A stretch of 64,000 nucleotides of DNA from Flavobacterium sp. HSC-32F16 (GTDB lineage Bacteria > Bacteroidota > Bacteroidia > Flavobacteriales > Flavobacteriaceae): assembly GCF_024171645.1 (NCBI RefSeq), contig NZ_JALKAC010000002.1:496001-560000 (forward strand). The letters are read 5' to 3'. Below the pieces are notes generated by a model that was not told the DNA's origin, made no database searches, and saw only the letters and a program-made list of their open reading frames with translations. The stretch's first letter is position 1; the number at the start of each line of letters is the position of its first letter. Made by a program: the position numbers and the translations under genes. Positions 33,556-42,809 of the stretch are shown piece by piece.

Positions 33556-35748
33556 TTGAAAAAATTCACCAATTATAAACAGGCAGATTTTAAAGATTGT
33601 GGTCCAACATGTTTAAAAATAATTGCAAAACATTACGGCAAAACAATCAATATTCAGGAGTTACGAGACAGCAGTGAAACAACTCGTGAAGGAAGTAATT
33701 TGCTTTTTTTAAGTGATGCCGCAGAGAAAATTGGTTTTCGAACTCTGGGAGTAAAATTAAGTTTAGAAAGATTAGAAGAAGCGCCATTGCCTTGCGTTTT
33801 ACATTGGAACAAAAACCACTATGTAGTATTATACAAAATAAAAAAAGGGATCTATTATATCTCAGATCCTGCCTTTGGATTAATTGAGTACAATAAAGAA
33901 GATTTTTTAAAATTCTGGATTGGTAATAATGCAGATGATTTTACTCAGGAGGGAGTTGCATTATTAATTGAAGCTACACCAAAATTTTTTCAGACCGAGT
34001 TTGATAAAGAAGATAACAAAGGTTTGGGTTTTGGTATGTTGTCTCAATATGTACTTCGTTATAAATCGTATCTTTTTCAGTTAAGTATTGGGTTATTGGC
34101 CAGCAGTTTATTGCAGCTTATCTTTCCCTTTTTAACTCAGAGTATTGTCGATGTTGGTATCCAAAATCAGAATATTCATTTTATATATTTAATCCTTTTT
34201 GCGCAAATATTTCTATTTGCCGGAAGAACAGGTCTGGAGCTTATTAGAAGCTGGATTTTACTGCATCTTTCAACCCGGATTAATATTTCATTAATTTCAG
34301 ATTTTTTTATCAAATTAATGAACCTGCCTATTTCTTTTTTTGATGTAAGAATGACCGGTGACATTATGCAGCGTATAAACGATCATCACAGAATAGAAAA
34401 AATTCTCACCACATCCTCTTTAAATGTATTGTTTTCGGTTATCAATATGTTTGTAATGGGAGCCGTTTTGGCTTACTTTAATCTCAAGATATTTTTGGTT
34501 TTTTTTGCAGGAAGTCTTCTTTATTTTGGATGGATAACTTTATTTTTAAAACGCAGAGAGATTCTGGATTACAAACGTTTTGCGGAGGTTTCTAATGAGC
34601 AGGGAAAAGTTATGGAACTCATTAATGGAATGCAGGAAATTAAGCTTCATAATGCCGAAAAACAAAAACGCTGGGGCTGGGAGTATGTGCAGGCAAGATT
34701 ATTTAGAGTTTCGATAAAAGGATTGGTTTTAGAACAGTCTCAAACTATTGGGTCATCTGTTATTAATGAATTAAAAAACATTTTTATTACGTTTTTGTCG
34801 GCAAAATTAGTGATCGATGGTTCAATTACGCTTGGTATGATGCTGGCCATTAATTCGATTGTAGGTAGTTTAAATGGCCCAATAACACAACTTATTCAAT
34901 TTGTGAGGGAACTTCAGGATGCCAAGATTTCGTTAGCCAGATTATCTGAAATTCATGAAAAAGAAGACGAAGCGCAACAAGAGGTGCATCAGTCCAATGA
35001 TGTGCCTTACGATTCTGATATTGAATTAAAAAATGTTTCTTATAGATATTTAGGTTCAGATATTCCTGTTTTAGATAGTTTAAGCTTAAAGATTCCGGCA
35101 AATAAAGTTACGGCAATCGTTGGGGTAAGCGGAAGCGGTAAAACAACGCTTATGAAACTGCTTCTTAAGTTTTATGAACCAGAAAAAGGAGAAATAAATA
35201 TTGGCAGTTCACAACTTAAAAATATTTCGCAAAAAGCCTGGCGTTCCAATATTGGCGCTGTAATGCAGGAAGGTTTTATCTTTAGTGATACTATAGCTAA
35301 TAATATTGCCTTTGGGGCAGATAAAATAGATAAAGAACGATTGGTGTATGCATCAGATGTAGCCAATATTAAGCAATATATCAGAGAACTTCCTTTGGGC
35401 TATAATACAAAAATTGGAGCAGAAGGATTAGGGATGAGCACAGGGCAAAAACAACGTTTGTTAATTGCTCGTGCGGTGTATAAAAATCCCGAAATATTGT
35501 TTTTTGATGAAGCAACATCGGCCTTAGATGCAAATAATGAAAAAGAAATTATGCAAAAGCTGGATATTTTCTTTAAAAATAAAACCGTAATTGTAATTGC
35601 CCACCGATTAAGCACCGTGATGAATGCAGACCAGATTGTAGTTTTGGATAAAGGCAAAATTATCGAAATAGGAAATCATACAGCTTTGGTAGAGCAAAAA
35701 GGGAATTATTTTGAATTGGTTAAAAATCAATTGCAGTTAGGAAATTAA
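33556..35748 (+). CDS. C39 peptidase-containing ABC transporter (bacteriocin-type exporter)
   Basis: A 730-residue PCAT. The N-terminal C39 peptidase has Gln9, Cys15 (KDCGPTC), His88 (NHYVV) and Asp104 (SDPAFG), so it should cleave after GG. A membrane domain (about residues 165-450) follows, then the ATPase: Walker A GVSGSGKTT (523-531), signature GMSTGQKQRL (626-635) and Walker B ILFFDEATSAL (about 647-657), His switch IAHRLST. It exports and trims GG-leader peptides. The start is TTG at 33556; no ATG fits the Gln-Cys region. It is two bases upstream of the HlyD-type adaptor gene. The four precursors lie immediately upstream. Confidence 0.93.
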   Translation: MKKFTNYKQADFKDCGPTCLKIIAKHYGKTINIQELRDSSETTREGSNLLFLSDAAEKIGFRTLGVKLSLERLEEAPLPCVLHWNKNHYVVLYKIKKGIYYISDPAFGLIEYNKEDFLKFWIGNNADDFTQEGVALLIEATPKFFQTEFDKEDNKGLGFGMLSQYVLRYKSYLFQLSIGLLASSLLQLIFPFLTQSIVDVGIQNQNIHFIYLILFAQIFLFAGRTGLELIRSWILLHLSTRINISLISDFFIKLMNLPISFFDVRMTGDIMQRINDHHRIEKILTTSSLNVLFSVINMFVMGAVLAYFNLKIFLVFFAGSLLYFGWITLFLKRREILDYKRFAEVSNEQGKVMELINGMQEIKLHNAEKQKRWGWEYVQARLFRVSIKGLVLEQSQTIGSSVINELKNIFITFLSAKLVIDGSITLGMMLAINSIVGSLNGPITQLIQFVRELQDAKISLARLSEIHEKEDEAQQEVHQSNDVPYDSDIELKNVSYRYLGSDIPVLDSLSLKIPANKVTAIVGVSGSGKTTLMKLLLKFYEPEKGEINIGSSQLKNISQKAWRSNIGAVMQEGFIFSDTIANNIAFGADKIDKERLVYASDVANIKQYIRELPLGYNTKIGAEGLGMSTGQKQRLLIARAVYKNPEILFFDEATSALDANNEKEIMQKLDIFFKNKTVIVIAHRLSTVMNADQIVVLDKGKIIEIGNHTALVEQKGNYFELVKNQLQLGN

Positions 35749-35750
35749 TT

Positions 35751-37046
35751 ATGACAGAAAATAACGATACGTTTGAATTAAGAAGCGAGGAAGTTCAGGA
35801 CATTCTCACCAAAGTACCGCATTGGATGATTCGATGGGGAACCGTTATGATTTTTGTTATCATAGTAATGCTGTTTTTTGTTTCGTGGTTTATAAAATAT
35901 CCAGATGTGGTTACTACCGAAATTGTAATTACAACCAATATTCCGCCAGAGAAAATCGTGTCAAAATCTTCAGGAAGAATTGAAGCGATATTAGTAAAGA
36001 ATAAAGAAGTTATATCCAAAAATAGTACTCTTGCGATTATAGAAAATACAGCCAATTATACAGATGTATTTCTGTTAAAAAGCATAGTAGATCATTATGA
36101 TATTAATGATTCGAAAACGGAGTTTCCTTTCTCGAAATTGAAAAATACGCAATTAGGAGAAATTGAAAGTGCTTATGCTGTTTTTCAGAAAGATTATCAG
36201 GCACAGGAATTAAATCATGATCTGCAGCCTTTTGCCATTGAAAACAGAGCTCAGATTTCGGAGAAAATTCAAATAAAAGAAAGATTGGAGATTCTGCAGC
36301 AGCAAAAAGTAATTAATGAAAGCGAATTACAGCTTCAAAAAAATGAAATTGCCCGTTTTGAAGTTTTGTTCAATAAAGGAATTATTTCGGCTCAGGAAAT
36401 GGAAGCCAAGAAATTGGGATTTCTTCAGGCGCAAAAGAATTATAGAAGTCTCTTATCGTCTATTTCTCAATTAAAGTCTTCTTTGATTGATAATACAAAA
36501 TCAAGTCAGAATTCGCAGGTAAACAGCACGAAAGAAGAAGTTAACCTGGGAAGGAATATGGCGCAGTCTTTTTTTCAGCTAAAAAAAGTAATAAGAGACT
36601 GGGAACTGGCTTATGCATTAAAATCGTCTATAAGCGGTAAAGTTACCTTTTTGCAAATTTGGACAGAAAATCAAACCATAAATGCCGGAGATAATGTTTT
36701 TTCGATTATTCCCGATGCTAAAAACGGCTTTATTGGCAAGGTAAAAGCACCGGCTTTAAATTCAGGAAAGATTAAAATAGGACAGAGAGTAAATATTCGT
36801 CTGGCTAATTTTCCTGACAGAGAATTTGGGGTTTTAAAAGGGAAGATTCAAAATATTTCGCTGGTTCCGGATAAAGACGGCAATCTGTTAATAGATGTTG
36901 CGCTTCCAAATGGACTGCGAACTTCTTACAACAAACAAATTGTTTTTCAGCAGGAGATGAAAGGAAGTGCCGAAATTGTAACGGAAGATTTGAGGTTAAT
37001 AGAAAGAATTTTATACCAATTTAAAAGTATTTTTGAACAGGTTTAG
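35751..37046 (+). CDS. HlyD family adaptor (membrane fusion) protein
   Basis: A 431-residue adaptor: short cytoplasmic N-terminus, one membrane segment at about residues 27-48 (VMIFVIIVMLFFVSWF), a lipoyl/barrel-sandwich region, long coiled coils (about 130-260: KEIARFEVLFNKGIISAQEM, KLGFLQAQKNYRSLLSSISQ) and a beta-barrel with GQRVNIRLANFPDREFG. It links the inner-membrane exporter to an outer-membrane channel. Two bases after the exporter stop, it completes the transport unit; the outer-membrane partner would be a TolC-like protein elsewhere. It overlaps the 3' end of trmN6 by four bases (convergent). Confidence 0.92.
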   Translation: MTENNDTFELRSEEVQDILTKVPHWMIRWGTVMIFVIIVMLFFVSWFIKYPDVVTTEIVITTNIPPEKIVSKSSGRIEAILVKNKEVISKNSTLAIIENTANYTDVFLLKSIVDHYDINDSKTEFPFSKLKNTQLGEIESAYAVFQKDYQAQELNHDLQPFAIENRAQISEKIQIKERLEILQQQKVINESELQLQKNEIARFEVLFNKGIISAQEMEAKKLGFLQAQKNYRSLLSSISQLKSSLIDNTKSSQNSQVNSTKEEVNLGRNMAQSFFQLKKVIRDWELAYALKSSISGKVTFLQIWTENQTINAGDNVFSIIPDAKNGFIGKVKAPALNSGKIKIGQRVNIRLANFPDREFGVLKGKIQNISLVPDKDGNLLIDVALPNGLRTSYNKQIVFQQEMKGSAEIVTEDLRLIERILYQFKSIFEQV

Positions 37047-37750
37047 AATTTTAAATAAAACTCTTTTGTCAATTCAATATATTCTGGAGTGTACACATGT
37101 CTGTCGATTTCGATAATCAGTTCATCGATTTCAATTTCAGAAACTTCATTTCGGCTAAAAGCCAATAAACTGCGTTTGATTTCTGATTTAGGAGTTCCTT
37201 TTACTCTTGTAATTTTTGTTGGATATAATTCAGCTTCTTTTGCCAGAATGATGAATTTCTCTTCTTCTTTAAAAGGAAGGATTATCGCTAATATTCCATT
37301 TTCAGATAAAAGCAAATCAGCAGCTTCAACAATTTCTTCAAAGGGCATAGCATCCTGAAAACGAGCTAAGTCTCGTTGTTCATTTTCAGTTTTATAATCT
37401 TCAGCATAAAAAGGCGGATTCGAAACAATCAAATCGTATTCGTCTTCCGGTTCTTCAATAAATTCATCCAAACCAGCATGAAAGCAAAATAATCGATCGC
37501 CCCAAGGTGAATTTTCAAAATTTTCGACAGCTTGTTCATAAGCATCTTCGTCAATTTCAAGAGCGTCAATTTGTTCAGCATAAGTTCGCTGTGCAAGCAT
37601 CAAAGCAATAATTCCAGTTCCTGCACCAATATCTAATACACTAAACGGATTGTGATGAATAGGAGCCCAAGAACCTAATAAAACACCGTCAGTGCCAACT
37701 TTCATAGCGGTTTTATCTTGTTTAACAGAAAATTGCTTAAACTGAAACAT
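37043..37750 (-). CDS. trmN6: tRNA1(Val) A37 N6-methyltransferase (TrmN6-like)
   Basis: A 235-residue SAM-dependent methyltransferase with motif I LDIGAGTGIIALMLAQR (about residues 40-56) and the catalytic NPPF motif in VSNPPFYAED (about 108-117) used by N6-adenine methyltransferases. The family methylates A37 of tRNA-Val. It is followed by rimM and rpsP upstream on the same strand, which is a translation-related group. Confidence 0.85.
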   Translation of the reverse strand: MFQFKQFSVKQDKTAMKVGTDGVLLGSWAPIHHNPFSVLDIGAGTGIIALMLAQRTYAEQIDALEIDEDAYEQAVENFENSPWGDRLFCFHAGLDEFIEEPEDEYDLIVSNPPFYAEDYKTENEQRDLARFQDAMPFEEIVEAADLLLSENGILAIILPFKEEEKFIILAKEAELYPTKITRVKGTPKSEIKRSLLAFSRNEVSEIEIDELIIEIDRHVYTPEYIELTKEFYLKF

Positions 37751-37823
37751 AGTAATTGTAATTTAAAAATAAAGATTTTGAGCTCAGATAAGTAACTGAA
37801 CACTTGAAAACTGTGATTGAATA

Positions 37824-38348
37824 CTAAAGATACATCTCAACCAGACCTTCAGGCAGGTTCATGATCACTTTTTTGTTTTCGCGGTCAATTTTAACCAGGA
37901 AATGATCAATCATTGGGATTAAGATTTCTACTTCTCCATTTAAAACTTCAAAAAGGGGTTGAGCAGAAGAATCGTTAATAGAAGTTATTTTTCCGAAAAC
38001 ACCTAAGCGCTGGTCTTCGATTTCAAAACCAATAACTTCATGAAAATAGAATTTGTTGCCAGAAAGTTTCGGCAGCATAGTTAAAGGAAGATAAATAGCA
38101 TTTCCTAGTAAGGCATCAGCTTCTTCCTCATTATTTACATCTTCAAAACGAACTCTCAAAAAGTCGTTTTTATGTAAAGAGCTTGTTTCAATAAAAAAAG
38201 GAACCAAGTGTTTGTTGTGTTCAACAAACACTGATTCCAGATTTTCGTATAACTCAGGTTCGTCTGTGTCTAAATAGATCAGAACTTCCCCCTTGAAACT
38301 AAATTTTTTAGCGATTTTACCTAAATAAAAACATTCTTCTTTACGCAT
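37824..38348 (-). CDS. rimM: Ribosome maturation factor RimM
   Basis: A 174-residue protein with the RimM N-terminal barrel (KEECFYLGKIAKKFSFKGEV, the typical start) and a PRC-barrel C-terminal half. RimM helps 30S maturation by binding S19 and 16S helices. It follows rpsP by 15 bases in the same direction, the usual pairing in the rpsP-rimM(-trmD) operon; trmD is not next to it here, and a tRNA methyltransferase of another family (trmN6) follows. Confidence 0.93.
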   Translation of the reverse strand: MRKEECFYLGKIAKKFSFKGEVLIYLDTDEPELYENLESVFVEHNKHLVPFFIETSSLHKNDFLRVRFEDVNNEEEADALLGNAIYLPLTMLPKLSGNKFYFHEVIGFEIEDQRLGVFGKITSINDSSAQPLFEVLNGEVEILIPMIDHFLVKIDRENKKVIMNLPEGLVEMYL

Positions 38349-38363
38349 TCTCGCTAAGTAAAA

Positions 38364-38930
38364 TTATGCTTCAGTTGTTTCGTTATTCTCTTCAGCAGCA
38401 GGAGCTTCTTCAGTTGTTTCAGCAACAACTTCTTCAGCAGTCTCTTCTGTAGCAGAAGCAGCAGCAATAGCGTCAGCTTCAGCCTGAGCGGCAGCAGCTA
38501 AACGTTTATCGTTAACTTCTTTTTCAGCTTTTAAAGCTTTAGCTTTAGCATCAGCTTGTGCTTTTGATAAACCGTCTTTTTTAGCATCAACTTTTCCTGC
38601 TTTAGACTCTAACCAAGCTGCTAATTTAGCATCTGCCTGCTCTTGAGTTAAAGCTCCTTTACGGATACCTCCATCAAGGTGGTGTTTCAATAAAGCACCT
38701 TTGTAAGAAAGAATAGCTCTTGCAGTATCAGTTGGTTGTGCACCATTGTGTAACCATTTAACTGCGCTGTCAAGGTTTAACTCAACAGTTGCTGGGTTTG
38801 TGTTTGGATTGTAAGTACCGATTTTCTCTAAGTATTTACCATCTCTTTTTGAGCGTGCATCTGCAGCTACAACCCAGTAAAAAGGTTTTCCTTTTTTACC
38901 GTGTCTTTGTAATCTAATTTTTACTGACAT
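38364..38930 (-). CDS. rpsP: 30S ribosomal protein S16 with acidic extension
   Basis: The first about 80 residues are clear S16 (SVKIRLQRHGKKGKPFYWVV, RSKRDGKYLEKIGTYNP). The total of 188 residues is about twice bacterial S16; the extension is Ala/Glu-rich with low complexity (EETAEEVVAETTEEAPAAEE). Such C-terminal extensions are common in flavobacterial S16. It begins the operon with rimM. TATCTTTG (plus strand 38980-38987) is a -7 box about 50 bases upstream of the ATG, with TTG 12 bases further back. Confidence 0.95.
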   Translation of the reverse strand: MSVKIRLQRHGKKGKPFYWVVAADARSKRDGKYLEKIGTYNPNTNPATVELNLDSAVKWLHNGAQPTDTARAILSYKGALLKHHLDGGIRKGALTQEQADAKLAAWLESKAGKVDAKKDGLSKAQADAKAKALKAEKEVNDKRLAAAAQAEADAIAAASATEETAEEVVAETTEEAPAAEENNETTEA

Positions 38931-39116
38931 AATCTTATGATTAAATTTTGAGGTACTCGACCTCCGTTAATTAAGGGCGCAAAGATATAATTTTTTTGTC
39001 AATAATTCGTTTTAAGATATTAAATATATTATAGGAGATATTTTTTAGCATTTTTTTCACTTTTTATTCTTTAACAGATATCTCTTTATGCAATATTTTT
39101 GTGTCAAATTTCTGTT

Positions 39117-39608
39117 ATGAAAAAAATCTTTTATTTTTTATCGCTTCTATTTGTTCTGATATCTTGTACAGAAGATGTGAAATTTAATAATCCGGCTTTT
39201 CAAACGTTGAAAAATAATGTTTTTTGGAGAGCGCAGACTTATAAAGCTTACTTAGGTGCAAACGGCACAATAATAATTGAAGGTTCTTTAGGGTATGAAA
39301 AAGTGACGCTGCAAACCGCTTCTTTTGAAAAACAAACTTTTGCTTTAGGTGTTAATGATCAATCTAGAGCGTTTTATGAAAATACACTTCCTGCTGAGGC
39401 TGTATCTTTTTCTACAGGTACTACTATTGGTAATGGACAAATTACTATTACAGATTATGATACTGATAACCACACGATTTCAGGCACATTTAAATTTACA
39501 GCGGTAAATGATGACGAAAGTAATATAGAAAGCCAAAAAATTAATTTTACCGAAGGAGTTTTTTATAAAGTTCCAATTGAAGTAAGTGATATTATTCAGC
39601 ATAACTAA
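39117..39608 (+). CDS. Lipoprotein, DUF6252-like
   Basis: A 163-residue lipoprotein with signal FYFLSLLFVLISC (Cys at about residue 17). I start it at the ATG at 39117 because the TTG extension at 39099 overlaps a -7 box (TATTTTTG at 39094-39101). The beta-rich body (TIIIEGSLGYEKVTLQ, GQITITDYDTDNHTISGTFKF) resembles the DUF6252 family, found as Bacteroidetes surface or periplasmic lipoproteins of unknown role. Confidence 0.75.
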   Translation: MKKIFYFLSLLFVLISCTEDVKFNNPAFQTLKNNVFWRAQTYKAYLGANGTIIIEGSLGYEKVTLQTASFEKQTFALGVNDQSRAFYENTLPAEAVSFSTGTTIGNGQITITDYDTDNHTISGTFKFTAVNDDESNIESQKINFTEGVFYKVPIEVSDIIQHN

Positions 39609-39704
39609 GTTTTTTGTAAACTCTTGATTTTATTGTATTGGTTTTCAAAATCAAAATAAAAACATAAATAAACTAATATATAGTAGATTACAGAAAAATA
39701 AGAC

Positions 39705-39712
39705 TACATTTG
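39705..39712 (+). promoter_or_regulatory. -7 box of the RRM gene
   Basis: TACATTTG matches TAnnTTTG and lies 24 bases before the ATG at 39736; it also covers the GTG at 39712 that would otherwise be a start. Confidence 0.55.
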
Positions 39713-39735
39713 TGTATTATTATAAAAAAGTATTT

Positions 39736-40083
39736 ATGAATATTTTCGTTGGAAGCCTTCCATTCAGTATTGAGGAAGCAGATTTAAGAGAGTCTTTTGA
39801 GGCTTATGGAGCAGTTGACTCTGTTAAAATTATTACTGATAAATTTACTGGAAGAAGTAAAGGCTTTGGTTTTGTTGAAATGCCGAATGATAGTGAAGCT
39901 CAGAAAGCTATAGATGAATTGAACGGTGCTGTTGTATCAGGACGTACAATCGTTGTTAATAAGTCTGAGCCAAAACCAGAAGGCGAAAGAAGAAGTTTTA
40001 ATAACAACCGCGGAGGAAATAATCGTGGTGGTTACGGAAACAACCGTGGAGGAGATGACCGCGGAAACAGAGGAGGATATTAA
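39736..40083 (+). CDS. RRM RNA-binding protein, Gly-rich tail
   Basis: A 115-residue protein starting MNIFVGSL. It is a single RNA recognition motif: RNP2 IFVGSL (residues 3-8) and RNP1 KGFGFVEM (about 43-50), followed by an RGG-rich tail (RGGNNRGGYGNNRGGDDRGN). Such proteins are often cold-inducible RNA chaperones in Bacteroidetes. It is followed by a strong bidirectional terminator and leuB. The long Gly/Arg tail resembles disordered RNA-binding tails and may promote condensates. Confidence 0.9.
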   Translation: MNIFVGSLPFSIEEADLRESFEAYGAVDSVKIITDKFTGRSKGFGFVEMPNDSEAQKAIDELNGAVVSGRTIVVNKSEPKPEGERRSFNNNRGGNNRGGYGNNRGGDDRGNRGGY

Positions 40084-40103
40084 TATTTTTTTTCTACAAT
40101 ATA

Positions 40104-40131
40104 AAAGGGATCAACTTTCGTTGATCCCTTT
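40104..40131. terminator. Bidirectional terminator between RRM gene and leuB
   Basis: Twelve-base arms (aaagggatcaac at 40104-40115 and complement at 40120-40131), loop tttc, T run on the plus side. It serves the RRM gene and probably leuB. Confidence 0.85.
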
Positions 40132-40171
40132 TTTTGTTTCATGTTCCAACAACCTGAAACAAAACAAAAAA

Positions 40172-41233
40172 TTATAAATTAGCAACCAGCCAATCACCCA
40201 CTTCGCTTGTTTTGTATGATTTTGATCCTTTTGGAGCTAAATCTTCCGTAACAACACCTTCTTCTAAAGATTTGTTTACAACAGCACGAATTGCATCAGC
40301 TTCAGCTTTTAATCCAAATGCATCTTCGAACATCATAGCAGCAGATAAAATAGTAGCTAATGGATTAGCAATATTTAATCCGGTTGCCTGCGGATAAGAT
40401 CCGTGGATTGGTTCATATAATGAAGTGTGCTCTCCAACAGAAGCAGAAGGCATTAATCCCATTGAGCCTGAAATTACAGAAGCTTCGTCAGTTAAGATAT
40501 CTCCAAATAAGTTTTCAGTGATTAATACATCATAAGAATTTGGCCATTGAACTAAACGCATAGCAACAGCATCAACAAATTCGTAAGAAACCGTAACTTC
40601 CGGATAATCTTTTTCCATTGCCTGAACTGTTTCTCTCCATAAACGTGAAGTTTCCAAAACGTTTGCTTTATCAACGCAGCATAATTTTTTAGAACGTGTC
40701 ATTGCCAGTTCAAAACCTTTTTTAGCCAAACGCTGTACTTCTGCACGTGTGTAAACGCAATTGTCAAAAGCAGTGTCTCCGTTATCTTTTCTTCCTTTTT
40801 CACCAAAGTAAATTCCGCCTGTTAATTCTCTTAAGAAAACTAAATCAGTTCCTTCGATTCTTTCTCTTTTTAAAGGTGAGTTATCAATTAAAGAAGGGAA
40901 AGTAAAAGTAGGACGTACATTAGCAAACAATCCTAATTTTTTACGCATTAACAATAAACCTTGTTCTGGACGAACCGGTGCGCTTGGATCATTATCGTAT
41001 TTTGGATGTCCAATTGCTCCAAATAAAACCGCGTCAGCTTTCATACAAACTTCGTGTGTTTCATCTGGATAAGGAACCCCAACTGCATCAATTGCGCAGG
41101 CTCCGGTTAAAGCAGGAGTCCAGGTTATTTCGTGATTGAATTTTTTTGCAATAGCATCAGATACTTTTACAGCTTCATTTATTACCTCAGGACCAATTCC
41201 GTCTCCCGCTAAAAGGGCTATATTAAATTTCAT
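40172..41233 (-). CDS. leuB: 3-isopropylmalate dehydrogenase
   Basis: A 353-residue NAD-dependent enzyme of leucine synthesis, converting 3-isopropylmalate to 2-oxoisocaproate with loss of CO2. Motifs: LLAGDGIGPEV (start), GAIGHPKYD, RELTGGIYFGEKGR, and the NLFGDILTDEASVISGSMGL segment that holds metal and substrate ligands. It lies two exported-protein genes downstream of the leuA-like gene. No clear promoter is seen directly upstream. Confidence 0.95.
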   Translation of the reverse strand: MKFNIALLAGDGIGPEVINEAVKVSDAIAKKFNHEITWTPALTGACAIDAVGVPYPDETHEVCMKADAVLFGAIGHPKYDNDPSAPVRPEQGLLLMRKKLGLFANVRPTFTFPSLIDNSPLKRERIEGTDLVFLRELTGGIYFGEKGRKDNGDTAFDNCVYTRAEVQRLAKKGFELAMTRSKKLCCVDKANVLETSRLWRETVQAMEKDYPEVTVSYEFVDAVAMRLVQWPNSYDVLITENLFGDILTDEASVISGSMGLMPSASVGEHTSLYEPIHGSYPQATGLNIANPLATILSAAMMFEDAFGLKAEADAIRAVVNKSLEEGVVTEDLAPKGSKSYKTSEVGDWLVANL

Positions 41234-41301
41234 ATTTAATGGTTTTTATTTATAGTTATTTGTAATTATAATATTTTTAAGTGTAATTATCAGCTGAGAT
41301 T

Positions 41302-42765
41302 TTATTCTCGTTCATAATTTAATTTTTCCAATCGAATTTCCATAAATTTTCCTGCTTTTTCAGGTTTTTTGAAATATTCAGCAATTCCAACATAACCGCT
41401 TTTGGCAGGGAAAACACTAATTGCGCTATCATCATTTGTAATTGGCATTTTTTGAATAGCCTGTTTCTTTGATTTAAAGTAGTAATTTAAAATATTTAAT
41501 TCCAAGTCTTTATCGTCATTTTTATCAAAGAAAAAATAAGCTCTTCCAGATTGGTTTGCCAAACGCTGCGAAAAATCATATTTAGAACCTTTCGTACGTT
41601 TTACTTCATATTCTACTGTTTTTACCGGATTAAAATCTTTATCCATTAAAAAAGTATACAATTGTGTATAAGCACGATATTGCTGTTTTTGCCAGTATGC
41701 TTCACCCAGTATAAAAGTAGTTCCGTCTGGATTTATGCTGGTTCTTTTAAAGCTTAAATAACCTTCGCCGCGAACTTTTCCGTGTTTATTGATTTTTAAA
41801 TCCGGGAACTGATCGTATTTAACGTATTTATCCTGGATAACTTTGTTGTTTTTTATGTCGATAATGGTCTGGTAAATCCCCAGCGATTCATCTGTAACAT
41901 ATTCTTCTTTTGAGTTTTTTTCAAAAAATCGTCCTCCGGTATATATCTTATCGTTCATTAAATAAGTATATTCTCTCACTAATGTATATTCGCTAGATGT
42001 TGGTAAATAAAGTACTTCTTTTCCTGTTTTAGAATCCAGTACCTGAATATGACGTTGTTCTCTTTTTGTCTTTTTATAAAAAAAACCTTCCAGTACAACG
42101 TATTTATCATCATAATTTAGAGTTTGATAATTCATTTGGTATTTACTTAATTCCCTGCTGGCTTTATATTCCCAAATTTTTTCATTTTTGGCATTTAATG
42201 CATAAAAGAAATTAGCCTCATTTCCAATTTTAGTGTCAGGATTGGTTTCCTGAATTAAAAAACCGCCTTTATTTAATGAGAAGCATACATAGCCTTTAGT
42301 ATCTATTTTATCGTATTTTTTATCAATTTCTTTTACTTCACTATTATAGATGCCGTTGTTGACTACTGTATTCTTCTTTAAATCGATAACCTGATACGTT
42401 TTAAAATAAGGAAAAGCATCCTGTCCTAATGCTTGTGAAAATTCATAAAAGTCAATACGAACAAGGCCATCAGAATACGTTATGTCGTTAAATTTTTTCT
42501 TGCGTCTTGAATTAGACGTTTTTTCTATAAATGTACCCGAACACATTGTATTGAAATTCTTGTCTAAAGCGATATATTTAATGGTAACATTATTCTTTTC
42601 GTCAATATTCATTATGCGCAATTCTACATAGCCAAATAATTCTGAATCATCAAAAATAGGCTGAAAGGTCAGGAATTCTCCAGATGCAGCATTTAATACA
42701 GTGTATGACTGACTAAAGCATAAAGTAGTAACGAGGAATAAAAATAAAAGATATGTTTTTTTCAT
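41302..42765 (-). CDS. Exported protein of unknown function
   Basis: A 487-residue protein with a signal peptide (MKKTYLLFLFLVTTLCFSQS). The remainder looks beta-rich, with repeated strand-turn stretches and many Lys/Asp/Tyr residues (YKASRELSKYQMNY, YEVKRTKGSKYDFSQRL), like a beta-propeller or a sandwich, but no known motif is recognised. It sits between leuB and an M48 protease gene and is followed 45 bases later by that gene's end in the same direction. It might be co-expressed with the protease. Confidence 0.65.
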   Translation of the reverse strand: MKKTYLLFLFLVTTLCFSQSYTVLNAASGEFLTFQPIFDDSELFGYVELRIMNIDEKNNVTIKYIALDKNFNTMCSGTFIEKTSNSRRKKKFNDITYSDGLVRIDFYEFSQALGQDAFPYFKTYQVIDLKKNTVVNNGIYNSEVKEIDKKYDKIDTKGYVCFSLNKGGFLIQETNPDTKIGNEANFFYALNAKNEKIWEYKASRELSKYQMNYQTLNYDDKYVVLEGFFYKKTKREQRHIQVLDSKTGKEVLYLPTSSEYTLVREYTYLMNDKIYTGGRFFEKNSKEEYVTDESLGIYQTIIDIKNNKVIQDKYVKYDQFPDLKINKHGKVRGEGYLSFKRTSINPDGTTFILGEAYWQKQQYRAYTQLYTFLMDKDFNPVKTVEYEVKRTKGSKYDFSQRLANQSGRAYFFFDKNDDKDLELNILNYYFKSKKQAIQKMPITNDDSAISVFPAKSGYVGIAEYFKKPEKAGKFMEIRLEKLNYERE

Positions 42766-42809
42766 AATTTGTGTAAACGGTATATTTATTTGATTGGATT
42801 TTGGGGATT

